From the IMG/VR virus record IMGVR_UViG_3300021959_000403, positions 1 to 23,568 of that record: a stretch of 23,568 nt of DNA. One strand, written 5' to 3'. The first letter of the stretch is position 1. Every line of letters starts with the position of its first letter. The notes beneath the pieces were generated by a model. That model saw nothing but the letters and a program-made list of their open reading frames with translations, was not told where the DNA came from and searched no databases. Made by a program: the position numbers and the translations under genes. This DNA is from a virus. Below are positions 1 to 7,185 of this stretch, piece after piece.

Positions 1-2
1 CC

Positions 3-632
3 AACATCCAAGTTTTTGATTGTGAAGATCACATACGATCTAAGCTTTATGGTATGGCTAACTCACCTTTTGATTTGACAATGTATATTGATGCTGACCA
101 AGAATGTCAACACGAAGATATCATTACCATCTGGGATCAGATTGGTGACGATGATATGAAATTCGTTGAGTTGACCAAAGACGAGAGAGCACAAGGTAGT
201 TTTGTAGAGGTCGCGGCTCCTATTCCTAGCACAGGAGACAAGATTGATCTGACACTATGCGGTGGTGTTTGTCTATATAACATGAAAAATTCTCTTGTCA
301 AGGACTTTATGCAAGATTGGTGGGATATGTTTGTGGTACAAGATAACTATTATGAATGGTCAAAAGGTAGAAAAAATAGACCAAAGGAAGACAGATGGTT
401 TCCAGAAGATACTCCTTCCACTATGCTACGATGGGATCAGTTCACCCTTTGGTGGCTGGTGAATAAAGTCCCTAAGTATAAGGAACTAAGTATAGGTATA
501 TTTAAAGAAAACTACAGGTGGAACTGGTTTACAAGTTTTAGACAAGATGAAAATGGAAATCATCATCTAGTTAATAAACATCCTATTCTGATACATCATT
601 CTGCTTCAATGAATAAGGAATTTATAGCATGA
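3..632 (+). CDS. Glycosyltransferase-like protein, 5'-truncated by window edge
   Basis: The reading frame is open from base 3 with no stop upstream, so the first ATG at 54 is most likely an internal methionine and the true start lies outside the window. About 209 residues are visible. Near the start, the segment SPFDLTMYIDADQEC carries an Asp-Ala-Asp (DXD-like) motif after a hydrophobic strand, as in nucleotide-sugar-dependent glycosyltransferases of the GT-A fold, where it binds metal and the sugar nucleotide. Further on, GGVCLYN followed by a Trp-rich segment resembles the acceptor-side region of such enzymes. The donor and acceptor are unknown. The stop overlaps the next gene's start (ATGA), so translation is probably coupled. 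The family call rests on motifs only. Another nucleotidyltransferase-type fold is possible. Confidence 0.6.
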   Translation, partial: NIQVFDCEDHIRSKLYGMANSPFDLTMYIDADQECQHEDIITIWDQIGDDDMKFVELTKDERAQGSFVEVAAPIPSTGDKIDLTLCGGVCLYNMKNSLVKDFMQDWWDMFVVQDNYYEWSKGRKNRPKEDRWFPEDTPSTMLRWDQFTLWWLVNKVPKYKELSIGIFKENYRWNWFTSFRQDENGNHHLVNKHPILIHHSASMNKEFIA

Positions 633-1312
633 GAGAAGTTCACGATATTAAACTAAACAACATCGTTGTGTTAGATGCGTTGGAAAAGTTTAGAGAGTTT
701 ATTCAGACAAGACACGACTCTGGAGAGATGAAAGAAAAGCTTCGTGTCAACTGTAATGAAAACAAACCTAATGATTATTTGTGTGATGAATATATGCATA
801 AGATTATTGATGAAGGCAGAGGTCACAAAGGATTTCCAGATAAACTTCAAGCTTATTCAGACCTAATGCCAGACAACCACTTGGGGAATGGCAGTAAAGA
901 ATATATGAATACCATAATCAACTATCGAGATCAGAGCCAGAAGCTGAATAACACATTGATGGCAGAACTATCTGCTAAGAAAAACACATTGATTTCTGTT
1001 TATCCACCTGGTGGGTTTATCTCTTGGCACAACAATGCTAACGCCGCTGGATATAATCTCATTCTCTCGTGGTCTGAAAATGGTGATGGCTGGTTTGACT
1101 ATTGGGATGCTGATAAGAAAGAACGTGTTCGTATTCCTGACCATGCTGGTTGGCAAGCAAAGATGACATACTTTGGTTCTTATGATGAGCCTGATGATCT
1201 GTGTTATCATGCAGCAAGCACAGACTGCCTTAGAATATCTGTCGCATATGTTTGGGGTCCACACGAAACAGTTTGGCAAGAGGTTATCGAAGACTTGGAA
1301 GATCCAGTATGA
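629..1312 (+). CDS. Probable 2OG-Fe(II) oxygenase-fold protein
   Basis: This 227-residue protein has a C-terminal half that looks like a double-stranded beta-helix. YPPGGFISWHNNANAAGYN (about 125-143) is followed by a GDGWFDYWD segment, then CYHAA (192-196) and LRISVAYVW (201-209). In 2-oxoglutarate/Fe(II) dioxygenases the pattern is H-x-D/E, then a distal H, then R about eight residues later. Here H134, H194 and R202 fit, but the acidic ligand place holds N136. It may therefore be a divergent oxygenase or an inactive fold relative. The N-terminal third is not recognised. It starts within the stop of the upstream glycosyltransferase-like gene (ATGA) and ends within the start of the next, so it belongs to a three-gene coupled operon. 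The substrate is unknown, and context would allow a sugar or protein side chain. Confidence 0.5.
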   Translation: MREVHDIKLNNIVVLDALEKFREFIQTRHDSGEMKEKLRVNCNENKPNDYLCDEYMHKIIDEGRGHKGFPDKLQAYSDLMPDNHLGNGSKEYMNTIINYRDQSQKLNNTLMAELSAKKNTLISVYPPGGFISWHNNANAAGYNLILSWSENGDGWFDYWDADKKERVRIPDHAGWQAKMTYFGSYDEPDDLCYHAASTDCLRISVAYVWGPHETVWQEVIEDLEDPV

Positions 1313-2046
1313 TCAATATAGTCTGTGTCAAATATGGCACAAAATATGATCATACGTGGGTGAATAGACTTTATAAAATGGTAAAGGAAAATTGTTCTTT
1401 ACCATTTATTTTTTATTGCATGACCGATAATACTGACTACCTAGATCCATATGTCGAGACTATAGATATAGACCATTCTCTTGAATTGGATTCTTTTTGG
1501 TGGAAACTAACTATATTTAATAACATATATGCTTTTGATGCTCCTACTATATTCTTAGATCTTGATGTGGTTATTCAAAACAATATTGATTATTATATGA
1601 CGAAATTATTTAATGAAGATAAACTAACTATTCCTTATACTGGAGTTTTAAAAAATTATCTCATGGATGGCATTTGGTATGAAGATGCATATCATCATAC
1701 TGCCGGAGTAAACTCATCAATTATGATCTTTAAACCAAGTAAAATGAAAATAATTTTAGATAATTTTATGGTTGATATGGATTACAACGTCCTTAAATAT
1801 AGGGGTGTTTGTAGATATTTGTGGGGAGAACATCGAGATTTATTTAACCTTATGGAGCATGGTAAAGATTGGTATTCTTATATGAAGAAATATAAAGTTT
1901 ATATTGATGATTATAATAGCTATGAAAAATATCGCACCAAGGATGATATACTATGGATGCCTCATGTACCTGTTGTGCTATTAAATGGCCTCGAAAATGA
2001 TAATCAAAGAAAAAGAGTTCTGAATAGGTTTGGATATTTTGTATAA
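1309..2046 (+). CDS. DXD-motif glycosyltransferase-like protein
   Basis: This protein has 245 residues from the ATG at 1309, which overlaps the upstream stop as ATGA. A longer frame back to 1252 exists, but it lies entirely inside the previous gene and has no better start. FWWKLTIFN (63-71) and then TIFLDLDVVI (80-89) form the usual strand plus Asp-x-Asp signature of GT-A glycosyltransferases, with D84 and D86 as the predicted metal/nucleotide-sugar binders. Aromatic-rich segments with Trp and Tyr follow, as in other phage-encoded relatives. Together with the glycosyltransferase-like gene at 3-632 it suggests glycan synthesis or glycosylation of a virion component or host product. The target is not deducible. 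The gene is very AT-rich, and its stop codon lies inside a late-promoter box that serves the next operon. Confidence 0.65.
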   Translation: MINIVCVKYGTKYDHTWVNRLYKMVKENCSLPFIFYCMTDNTDYLDPYVETIDIDHSLELDSFWWKLTIFNNIYAFDAPTIFLDLDVVIQNNIDYYMTKLFNEDKLTIPYTGVLKNYLMDGIWYEDAYHHTAGVNSSIMIFKPSKMKIILDNFMVDMDYNVLKYRGVCRYLWGEHRDLFNLMEHGKDWYSYMKKYKVYIDDYNSYEKYRTKDDILWMPHVPVVLLNGLENDNQRKRVLNRFGYFV

Positions 2047-2049
2047 ATA
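2042..2049 (+). promoter_or_regulatory. T4-type late promoter box (first of a pair)
   Basis: A perfect TATAAATA overlaps the stop codon of the glycosyltransferase-like gene. In T4 this octamer is the only core element read by gp55 (late sigma) with gp33/gp45. A second copy lies 33 bases downstream, and both point to the 117-residue gene at 2126. Confidence 0.65.
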
Positions 2050-2074
2050 ACACTATGGTGGATATTTTATACAT

Positions 2075-2082
2075 TATAAATA
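2075..2082 (+). promoter_or_regulatory. T4-type late promoter box (second of a pair)
   Basis: This is a perfect TATAAATA followed by G, in intergenic DNA about 43 bases before the ATG at 2126. It matches the TATAAATAG form seen at 5511, 9982 and 20652 in this window, so it is probably the stronger of the two tandem boxes for the fibre operon. Confidence 0.75.
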
Positions 2083-2125
2083 GATGGAATAACACAAATT
2101 AAAAGCGGTTAAAGGTTTTAGATTC

Positions 2126-2479
2126 ATGGCAGACTACGAGGATATAAGTGTTGATCAAGGTTCTGATATAGCAATAGAACTTCACATGACTAATACTGAT
2201 GGTTCAGTTAAAAATTTGACCAACCATTCAGTAGCCGCTAAAATGAAAAGAAATTATAATTCAGATAGTGATAATACCCAAGCATTTAATGCAATAATTG
2301 CAACACCTCCTTCTGATGGTATTGCAACAATATCGCTTACAAATACACAGACTGCAGCACTATCTGCTGGGCGTTGGGTTTATGATGTAGAATTATCATA
2401 TGTTGATAGTTCATCAAGCACAATAACAGAGAGAGTTCTTGAAGGCAAAGTCTTTGTAACTCCTTCTGTAACGAAGTAA
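2126..2479 (+). CDS. Small virion/fibre-associated protein, unknown function
   Basis: This is a protein of 117 residues that I do not recognise as a named T4 gene. The sequence is rich in Ser, Thr, Asp and Ala with alternating hydrophobic residues. It has a strand-like pattern in the second half (GIATISLTN, then AGRWVYDVELSY, then RVLEGKVFVTP), typical of small all-beta phage domains such as baseplate or fibre attachment modules. No signal peptide or membrane segment is seen. It is the first gene after tandem late promoters and is followed after 9 bases by the 86-residue gene and then a large fibre. It is therefore probably a late structural or fibre-attachment protein. That role is inferred from context and composition only. 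Confidence 0.6.
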   Translation: MADYEDISVDQGSDIAIELHMTNTDGSVKNLTNHSVAAKMKRNYNSDSDNTQAFNAIIATPPSDGIATISLTNTQTAALSAGRWVYDVELSYVDSSSSTITERVLEGKVFVTPSVTK

Positions 2480-2488
2480 GGAATCTAG

Positions 2489-2749
2489 ATGCCTACTCAT
2501 CTGAATCATGGTGAAAAAACCAGAGTGCAAGTGCAAACTGGTAATGTTACACGGGTCAAAAAAATTGTAGTTGGCAAACCCGTAAGAAGAGTTACTGCGG
2601 GTGCCTTTACTATAGGTAGCCTAGGAGGTGTGGATCTAACTGGCGTCACTGATGGCAGTATGTTAGTATATAATGGAACAGAATCCAAGTTCGAAGCAAA
2701 AGTTGAACTGGATAATCAAAATACTAATGTAAATGGAGGCAATTTCTAA
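2489..2749 (+). CDS. Small fibre-locus protein, unknown function
   Basis: This is an 86-residue protein with AAGGAA about 5 bases before its ATG. The first half is basic (Lys/Arg-rich, about 8-36). The second half contains a short GG-x-D-L-T and DGSMLVYNG segment that recurs in phage fibre proteins, then an Asn-rich tail ending NGGNF. The large fibre encoded next ends in DGGTF, so the two C-termini share a GG-x-F ending, perhaps a common cap or assembly signal. The stop overlaps the fibre start by one base (TAATG), which suggests coupled translation and a joint role. The function is not known. Confidence 0.6.
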   Translation: MPTHLNHGEKTRVQVQTGNVTRVKKIVVGKPVRRVTAGAFTIGSLGGVDLTGVTDGSMLVYNGTESKFEAKVELDNQNTNVNGGNF

Positions 2750-4683
2750 TGGCCGTAATTAGAATCAAAAGAGGCACAGGCACCACTGCACCATCCTCGT
2801 TAAAAACAGCGGAGTTAGGTTATGCAATGGGTACTGGTACCCAAGCTAACGGCGGTGATAGACTATACTTTGGTAAGGGTGATGATGGAAGTGGTAATGC
2901 TACCTCAATCGTTGTTATCGGTGGTGAATATTTCACAGGTGTGCTTGCGCATGCCGCTGGTACACTTACCGCATCTGCAGCAATTATTACTGATGCATCA
3001 AGTAAGATTGATAATCTTAAAGTTGATAATCTTGATCTTAATGGTAATACAATCAGTTCAACTGATACAAATGGTAATGTCACACTTGATCCAAATGGAA
3101 CAGGTGTTGTTGATGTTTCCACATCAAAGATATCAAATGTTGTAGATCCTGCAGCAGACCAAGATGCTGCTACGAAAAAATATGTAGATGATCAGTTTGG
3201 CGGTTCAGCTGCACTCCTCAACATTGCTGCAGATACTGGAAGCGCAGATGAAGTTTCCGCTGCATCAACTGTTACCTTTACTGGCGACACAGGTATCTCA
3301 ACTACAGTAAGTGATAACGAAATCACGATTGATTTGGATGACACCGCTGTAACTGCTGGCTCATACGGTTCATCTACCAATATTCCAACATTTACTGTTG
3401 ATGCGCAAGGCCGTTTAACAGCAGCAAGTACAGCATCAATTTCAACAACCTTGACTGTTGCGGCAGATGGTGGCTCTGGTGATGGTGTTGCTCTTGCTAC
3501 CGATACTCTTACATTATCTGGTGGTACAGGCGTTTCGACATCTATCAGTGGCGATACAGTAACATTCAATTCGAATGATGGCGAGATTGATCATGACAGC
3601 CTAAGCAATTTTGTTGCTGATGAACACGTAGCACACAGTGGGGTAACAATTACTGCAGGCGATGGTTTAACTGGTGGTGGTACAATTGCCGCCACACGAA
3701 CACTTGCCATTGGTGAAGGTACTGGTATTACAGTATCTGCAAACGCAATCGCTACAAATGATGGTGAAATTGTTCATGACAGCCTCTCAGGGTTTGTTGC
3801 TTCTGAACACATCAATCACGGTGGTGTAAGCATTGTTGCTGGTACTGGTTTAACTGGTGGCGGTAATATAGAAGCAACAAGAACGCTGAATGTTATTGGT
3901 GGTGACGGTATTACAGCAAATGCTGATGAGATTGAAGTTGCTGTTGATAACTCTACAGTTGAACTTTCTGCAACAAGCGGATCTGGAGTTGTACGAGTCA
4001 AAGATGGTGGTATTACCAACGCAAAACTAGCAAATGACTCACTTACAATCGGTACCACAGAAATTGACCTAGGTGCATCATCTACTGTTCTTGCTGGTCT
4101 CACACAGATTGATGTTGATAACATTCGTATCCTAGATAACACTGTTGCGTCATCAACCGGTACTCTTTTCCTTGACCCGAATCCTATCGACTCAGATGGT
4201 GGTGAGGTTATTGTTCGTGGTAACTTTACAGTACAAGGTACAACAACTACTGTAAACTCAACTACAGTGTCTATCAATGACTTGAACATGGTTCTTGCTG
4301 ACTCGGCAGCAAACGCTGCGGCTGCAGATGGTGCTGGTCTTACAGTCGGTGGCGCAGGATATTCAGGAACTAGGGCTACATTTACATATAACGGTAGTAC
4401 CGACGAATGGGAGATGAATAAGAAACTTAATCTCCCAGGTTCTGGATCACTAGAATTTGGTGGTGTTAGTCTATTAGAAACCATTGATGATCACTTAGCT
4501 AGTAACTTGCTTCAAGCGGGTGAAGGTATTGACTTAACATATAGTGATGGTTCAAATACACTTACTATAGCAGCAGAACTTGCCACAATCTCAAACCCAG
4601 GTGTTGCCTCATTCGACTCAGATGAGTTTACAATCACATCTGGTGCTGTTATTCTTGATACAATCGACGGCGGAACTTTCTAA
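2749..4683 (+). CDS. Tail fibre-like structural protein with internal repeats
   Basis: This is a 644-residue protein. The N-terminus (IRIKRGTGTTAPSSLKTAELGY, about 4-25, then DRLYFGKGDDG) matches the small N-terminal module common to phage fibres and the Bordetella phage Mtd-type adhesin. Residues 133-150 hold the DPAADQDAATKKYVDDQ element typical of T4-like fibres. Residues 276-336 and 337-397 form a tandem repeat of about 61 residues (NDGEI-x-HDSLS, then GLTGGG, then GTGI/DGI). Residues 489-560 (FTVQGTTTTVNSTT, then LADSA, then TYNG) resemble a domain frequent in cyanophage fibres. The protein is Thr/Ser/Gly/Ala-rich with almost no Cys, as expected for a trimeric beta-structured fibre. It ends IDGGTF. 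The locus corresponds to the fibre/whisker genes before gene 13 in T4. The receptor is unknown. Confidence 0.8.
   Translation: MAVIRIKRGTGTTAPSSLKTAELGYAMGTGTQANGGDRLYFGKGDDGSGNATSIVVIGGEYFTGVLAHAAGTLTASAAIITDASSKIDNLKVDNLDLNGNTISSTDTNGNVTLDPNGTGVVDVSTSKISNVVDPAADQDAATKKYVDDQFGGSAALLNIAADTGSADEVSAASTVTFTGDTGISTTVSDNEITIDLDDTAVTAGSYGSSTNIPTFTVDAQGRLTAASTASISTTLTVAADGGSGDGVALATDTLTLSGGTGVSTSISGDTVTFNSNDGEIDHDSLSNFVADEHVAHSGVTITAGDGLTGGGTIAATRTLAIGEGTGITVSANAIATNDGEIVHDSLSGFVASEHINHGGVSIVAGTGLTGGGNIEATRTLNVIGGDGITANADEIEVAVDNSTVELSATSGSGVVRVKDGGITNAKLANDSLTIGTTEIDLGASSTVLAGLTQIDVDNIRILDNTVASSTGTLFLDPNPIDSDGGEVIVRGNFTVQGTTTTVNSTTVSINDLNMVLADSAANAAAADGAGLTVGGAGYSGTRATFTYNGSTDEWEMNKKLNLPGSGSLEFGGVSLLETIDDHLASNLLQAGEGIDLTYSDGSNTLTIAAELATISNPGVASFDSDEFTITSGAVILDTIDGGTF
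3574..3939 (+). repeat. Tandem in-frame repeat inside the fibre gene (2 x ~183 bp)
   Basis: Two consecutive units of about 61 codons (3574-3756 and 3757-3939) share the order NDGEI, HDSLS, EH, GLTGGG and ATRTL. They are diverged at the base level but clearly homologous as protein, so this is an old duplication of a fibre shaft domain. Confidence 0.75.
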
Positions 4684-4691
4684 TATAATAC

Positions 4692-4717
4692 AGTCTGGAT
4701 ATTTTTATATTCAGACT
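4692..4717 (+). terminator. Hairpin after the fibre gene, possible terminator
   Basis: The arms AGTCTGGATAT (4692-4702) and ATATTCAGACT (4707-4717) pair over 11 positions with one G-U and a TTTT loop, 8 bases after the fibre stop. It is not immediately followed by a clean T run (TTAAACACGCCTTTTTT comes after), so termination may be partial. It could alternatively protect the 3' end of the transcript. Confidence 0.5.
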
Positions 4718-4745
4718 TTAAACACGCCTTTTTTAAGGAGCAGAA

Positions 4746-5510
4746 ATGGCTAAGTTATTACTTAAAAAATCATCAGTAGATGGTAATGCCGCTGGTACAA
4801 GCGATATAGATTATGGTGAACTTGCCATTAACTATCGCAATGGTAGGCTGTTCTATAAAGATAACTCAAATAATATTGATAACTTTATTGACTCGGATCT
4901 GATTAATGCGAAATACCTATCAAAGGCTGGGGGCACATTAACAGGTGATATAGCATTTGCTGGTTCTCAAACAGTAGATGGTAGAGATGTTTCTACTGAT
5001 GGCACAAAGCTAGATGGCATAGAAGCAAATGCAGATGTAACAGATACTACTAATGTTACCGCTGCAGGTGCTCTTATGCTTACAGGCGGTACAATGTCTG
5101 GCATTATCACAATGGGTGATAATAAGATTGTCAGTCTTGCAACTCCCGTAGATTCAGCTGATGCCGTACCAAAATATTATGTTGACTCTGCCCTCGATAA
5201 TTTTTCAGCAGTCAACGGCACACAGAACAGATATAGCTATACAGCCACAGCAGGTCAGACAACTTTTGCAGCCAACTATGATGTTGGATTTGTGGACGTG
5301 TATTTGAATGGTGTGCGTCTAGTGGTCGGTACAGACGTAACAGCAACATCAGGAACAAATGTTGTATTTTCTCCTGCGTTGGCATTGAACGATATCGTTG
5401 AAATAGTTGGATACGGTATTTTCACATTAGCAGACCACTACACCAAAGCCGAAGCAGATTTAAGGTTTAGAATTAACATATACGATGCATCAGGGACACT
5501 ACTCAACTAA
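4746..5510 (+). CDS. Second fibre/adhesin-like structural protein
   Basis: This is a 254-residue protein with a strong Shine-Dalgarno AAGGAG six bases before ATG. The N-terminus (LLLKKSSVDG, then DIDYGELAINY and GRLFYKD, about 24-39) is the short attachment module found at the start of many marine T4-like fibre proteins. Next come AGGTLTGDIAF (62-72), TDGTKLDGIEANAD, a second GGTMSG-ITMG element and a DSADAVPKYYVDSAL trimer-style motif near 135-150. The last third (VDVYLNGVRLV, then VEIVGYG) is a small beta domain common to cyanophage structural proteins. With the gene at 2749 it makes up the pre-gene-13 adhesin locus. The exact particle position is not known. Confidence 0.75.
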   Translation: MAKLLLKKSSVDGNAAGTSDIDYGELAINYRNGRLFYKDNSNNIDNFIDSDLINAKYLSKAGGTLTGDIAFAGSQTVDGRDVSTDGTKLDGIEANADVTDTTNVTAAGALMLTGGTMSGIITMGDNKIVSLATPVDSADAVPKYYVDSALDNFSAVNGTQNRYSYTATAGQTTFAANYDVGFVDVYLNGVRLVVGTDVTATSGTNVVFSPALALNDIVEIVGYGIFTLADHYTKAEADLRFRINIYDASGTLLN

Positions 5511-5518
5511 TATAAATA
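5511..5518 (+). promoter_or_regulatory. T4-type late promoter for the neck/terminase operon
   Basis: A perfect TATAAATA begins directly after the stop of the fibre-like gene and 31 bases before gene 13. It sits inside an inverted repeat: CAACTA at 5504-5509 and TAGTTG at 5517-5522. The 15 bases 5508-5522 are identical to 9979-9993 before gene 18. Confidence 0.8.
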
Positions 5519-5541
5519 GTTGAAAGATATAGGACGAAATA

Positions 5542-6294
5542 ATGGCTAACCCAACTTCAAGACAGACATTGATTGATTACTGCAAACGTCGTTTAGGCGA
5601 TCCAGTAATTGAAATCAATATTGATTACGATCAAGAACAAGATCGTGTGGATGAAGCCATACAGTATTGGCAAGAATACCACTCCGATGCTACATTTAGA
5701 ACATATATTGCTCAACAAGTGGGTGATAGTGATGTCTCAAGAGAGTATGTGAATGTACCAACTGATGTACTCTATGTTACTAAAATGTATAATGTCAACA
5801 GTAACTTTGGCGGTAGTACCAATATGTTCTCTGTTAAGTATCAAATGATGCTCAATGATATTGCAAATATGCAACACTTTGCTGGCGATATGGCATACTA
5901 CGAACAACTCAACCAATACTTGTCTCTTTTGGATATGAAACTCAATGGTCAAACACAAGTAACATATTCAAGGCACGAAAATAGACTGTATATACACGGT
6001 GATTTTGCAGATAAAGATATTAAGTCTGGAGATTATATTGTATATGAAGCATATAAAACAACACCAACAACCAATACGGATGTTTGGAATGATATATGGT
6101 TAAAGGAATATACAACTGCATTGTTTAAACACCAATGGGGAGCAAACCTAATCAAGTTTGAAGGCATGCAGATGCCGGGTGGGGTTACAGTAAATGGTAG
6201 ACAACTCTTTGATGATGCACTTCAAGATATAACAAGATTGCAAGAAAGAATCCGAATGGATTATGAGACACCAGCCAATTTCTTTGTAGGATAA
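5542..6294 (+). CDS. 13: Neck protein gp13
   Basis: This 250-residue protein is recognised as the T4 gp13 family, in the form found in marine T4-like phages. The N-terminus has LIDYCKRRLGDPVIEINID (10-28), then an acidic helix AIQYWQEYHSDA. Later it has YSRHENRLYIHGD and WLKEYTTALFKHQWGANL, then PGGVTVNGRQLFDDA and an ending NFFVG. In T4, gp13 forms the head-completion/neck collar with gp14 and joins filled heads to tails. It is shorter than T4 gp13 (about 309 residues), as is usual in this marine group. It is the first gene after a late promoter, and gene 14 follows after 3 bases. Confidence is high from motif density and from the 13-14-15 order. Confidence 0.92.
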   Translation: MANPTSRQTLIDYCKRRLGDPVIEINIDYDQEQDRVDEAIQYWQEYHSDATFRTYIAQQVGDSDVSREYVNVPTDVLYVTKMYNVNSNFGGSTNMFSVKYQMMLNDIANMQHFAGDMAYYEQLNQYLSLLDMKLNGQTQVTYSRHENRLYIHGDFADKDIKSGDYIVYEAYKTTPTTNTDVWNDIWLKEYTTALFKHQWGANLIKFEGMQMPGGVTVNGRQLFDDALQDITRLQERIRMDYETPANFFVG

Positions 6295-6297
6295 ATC

Positions 6298-7185
6298 ATG
6301 GCAACTAATCCATATTTTAGTCAAAAAGTAAGATCAGAACAGAATCTTTATGAAGATATAATCATAGAGTCGCTCAAGATGTTTGGGCAAGATGTTTATT
6401 ATTTGCCTAGAACAATTGTGAATGAAGATAGTATTTTCGGTGATGACGTTCCATCAAAATTTGGTTCCTCACACAAGGTAGAGATGTACATCGAGAACGT
6501 TGAAGGTTTTGATGGTGAAGGAGATTTGTTTACCAAGTTTGGTGTAGAAATAAGAGATCAAGCAACCTTTATCCTGGCAAGAAAACGATGGAGTGATCTT
6601 CAGAGAAATAGTAGTTCAGTAAGTTCTATTCGCCCAAACGAAGGTGACTTGATATATTTGCCTTTGTCAAATAAAATATTTCAAATTATGCATGTAGAAC
6701 ACGAACAACCATTCTATGCTCTTAGTAATCTACCAACATATAAAATGCGCTGCGAACTGTTTGAATATAGTGATGAGGATCTTGACACTGGCATTGATGC
6801 AATACAAGAGATTGAAGAAAACTATGCCTACACATATAGTCTCACACTAGATTCTGCTTTGACTGCAGGTTCTTGGTCTGTTGGAGATAATGTAAAACAA
6901 ACCTTGGCAGATGGTACAATCATGTCTGGCGAGATTTCAGCATACAGTGATAGCGATAAGATAGTACACCTTGTTCATGTCGGTGCGAATGACGGCGCCT
7001 TCCATAACTTTGCTACAAGTAGATATCTAATCACAGAAGATTCCTCTGGACAAGCACTCGTGACTGCTATAGCAGAGGTTAATAAGTTATCTGCTAATGA
7101 ACAGAATGATGATTTCAATACGACTGCCACAGATATGTCATTTCTTGATTTCAGTGAAACAAATCCATTTGGAGATCCTAGATAA
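6298..7185 (+). CDS. 14: Neck protein gp14
   Basis: This 295-residue protein belongs to the T4 gp14 family, which builds the neck with gp13 on the packaged head. Visible features include YFSQKVRSEQNLYEDIIIESLKMFG near the start (given here in part: NLYEDIIIESLKMFGQDVYY, 16-35) and YLPRTIVNEDSIFGDD (35-50). IRDQATFILARKRW and IYLPLSNKIFQIMHVEHEQP are typical of the family. A C-terminal segment ending NPFGDP is conserved in marine relatives. It is somewhat longer than T4 gp14 (256). The middle (about 180-245) reads like a small beta-domain insertion. Its stop overlaps the gene 15 start by one base (TAATG), which indicates coupled translation. Confidence 0.92.
   Translation: MATNPYFSQKVRSEQNLYEDIIIESLKMFGQDVYYLPRTIVNEDSIFGDDVPSKFGSSHKVEMYIENVEGFDGEGDLFTKFGVEIRDQATFILARKRWSDLQRNSSSVSSIRPNEGDLIYLPLSNKIFQIMHVEHEQPFYALSNLPTYKMRCELFEYSDEDLDTGIDAIQEIEENYAYTYSLTLDSALTAGSWSVGDNVKQTLADGTIMSGEISAYSDSDKIVHLVHVGANDGAFHNFATSRYLITEDSSGQALVTAIAEVNKLSANEQNDDFNTTATDMSFLDFSETNPFGDPR

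Noticed and set aside
54-56. ATG at 54 as the start of the first gene
   Set aside because: The frame is open to the window edge and the upstream residues fit the glycosyltransferase-like sequence, so this is an internal Met.
3816-4484. Long minus-strand open frame of 222 codons
   Set aside because: It is antisense to the fibre gene. Its Pro/Val/Ser-rich product is what the complement of Gly/Thr/Ala-rich fibre codons gives, and it has no ribosome binding site or homology clue.
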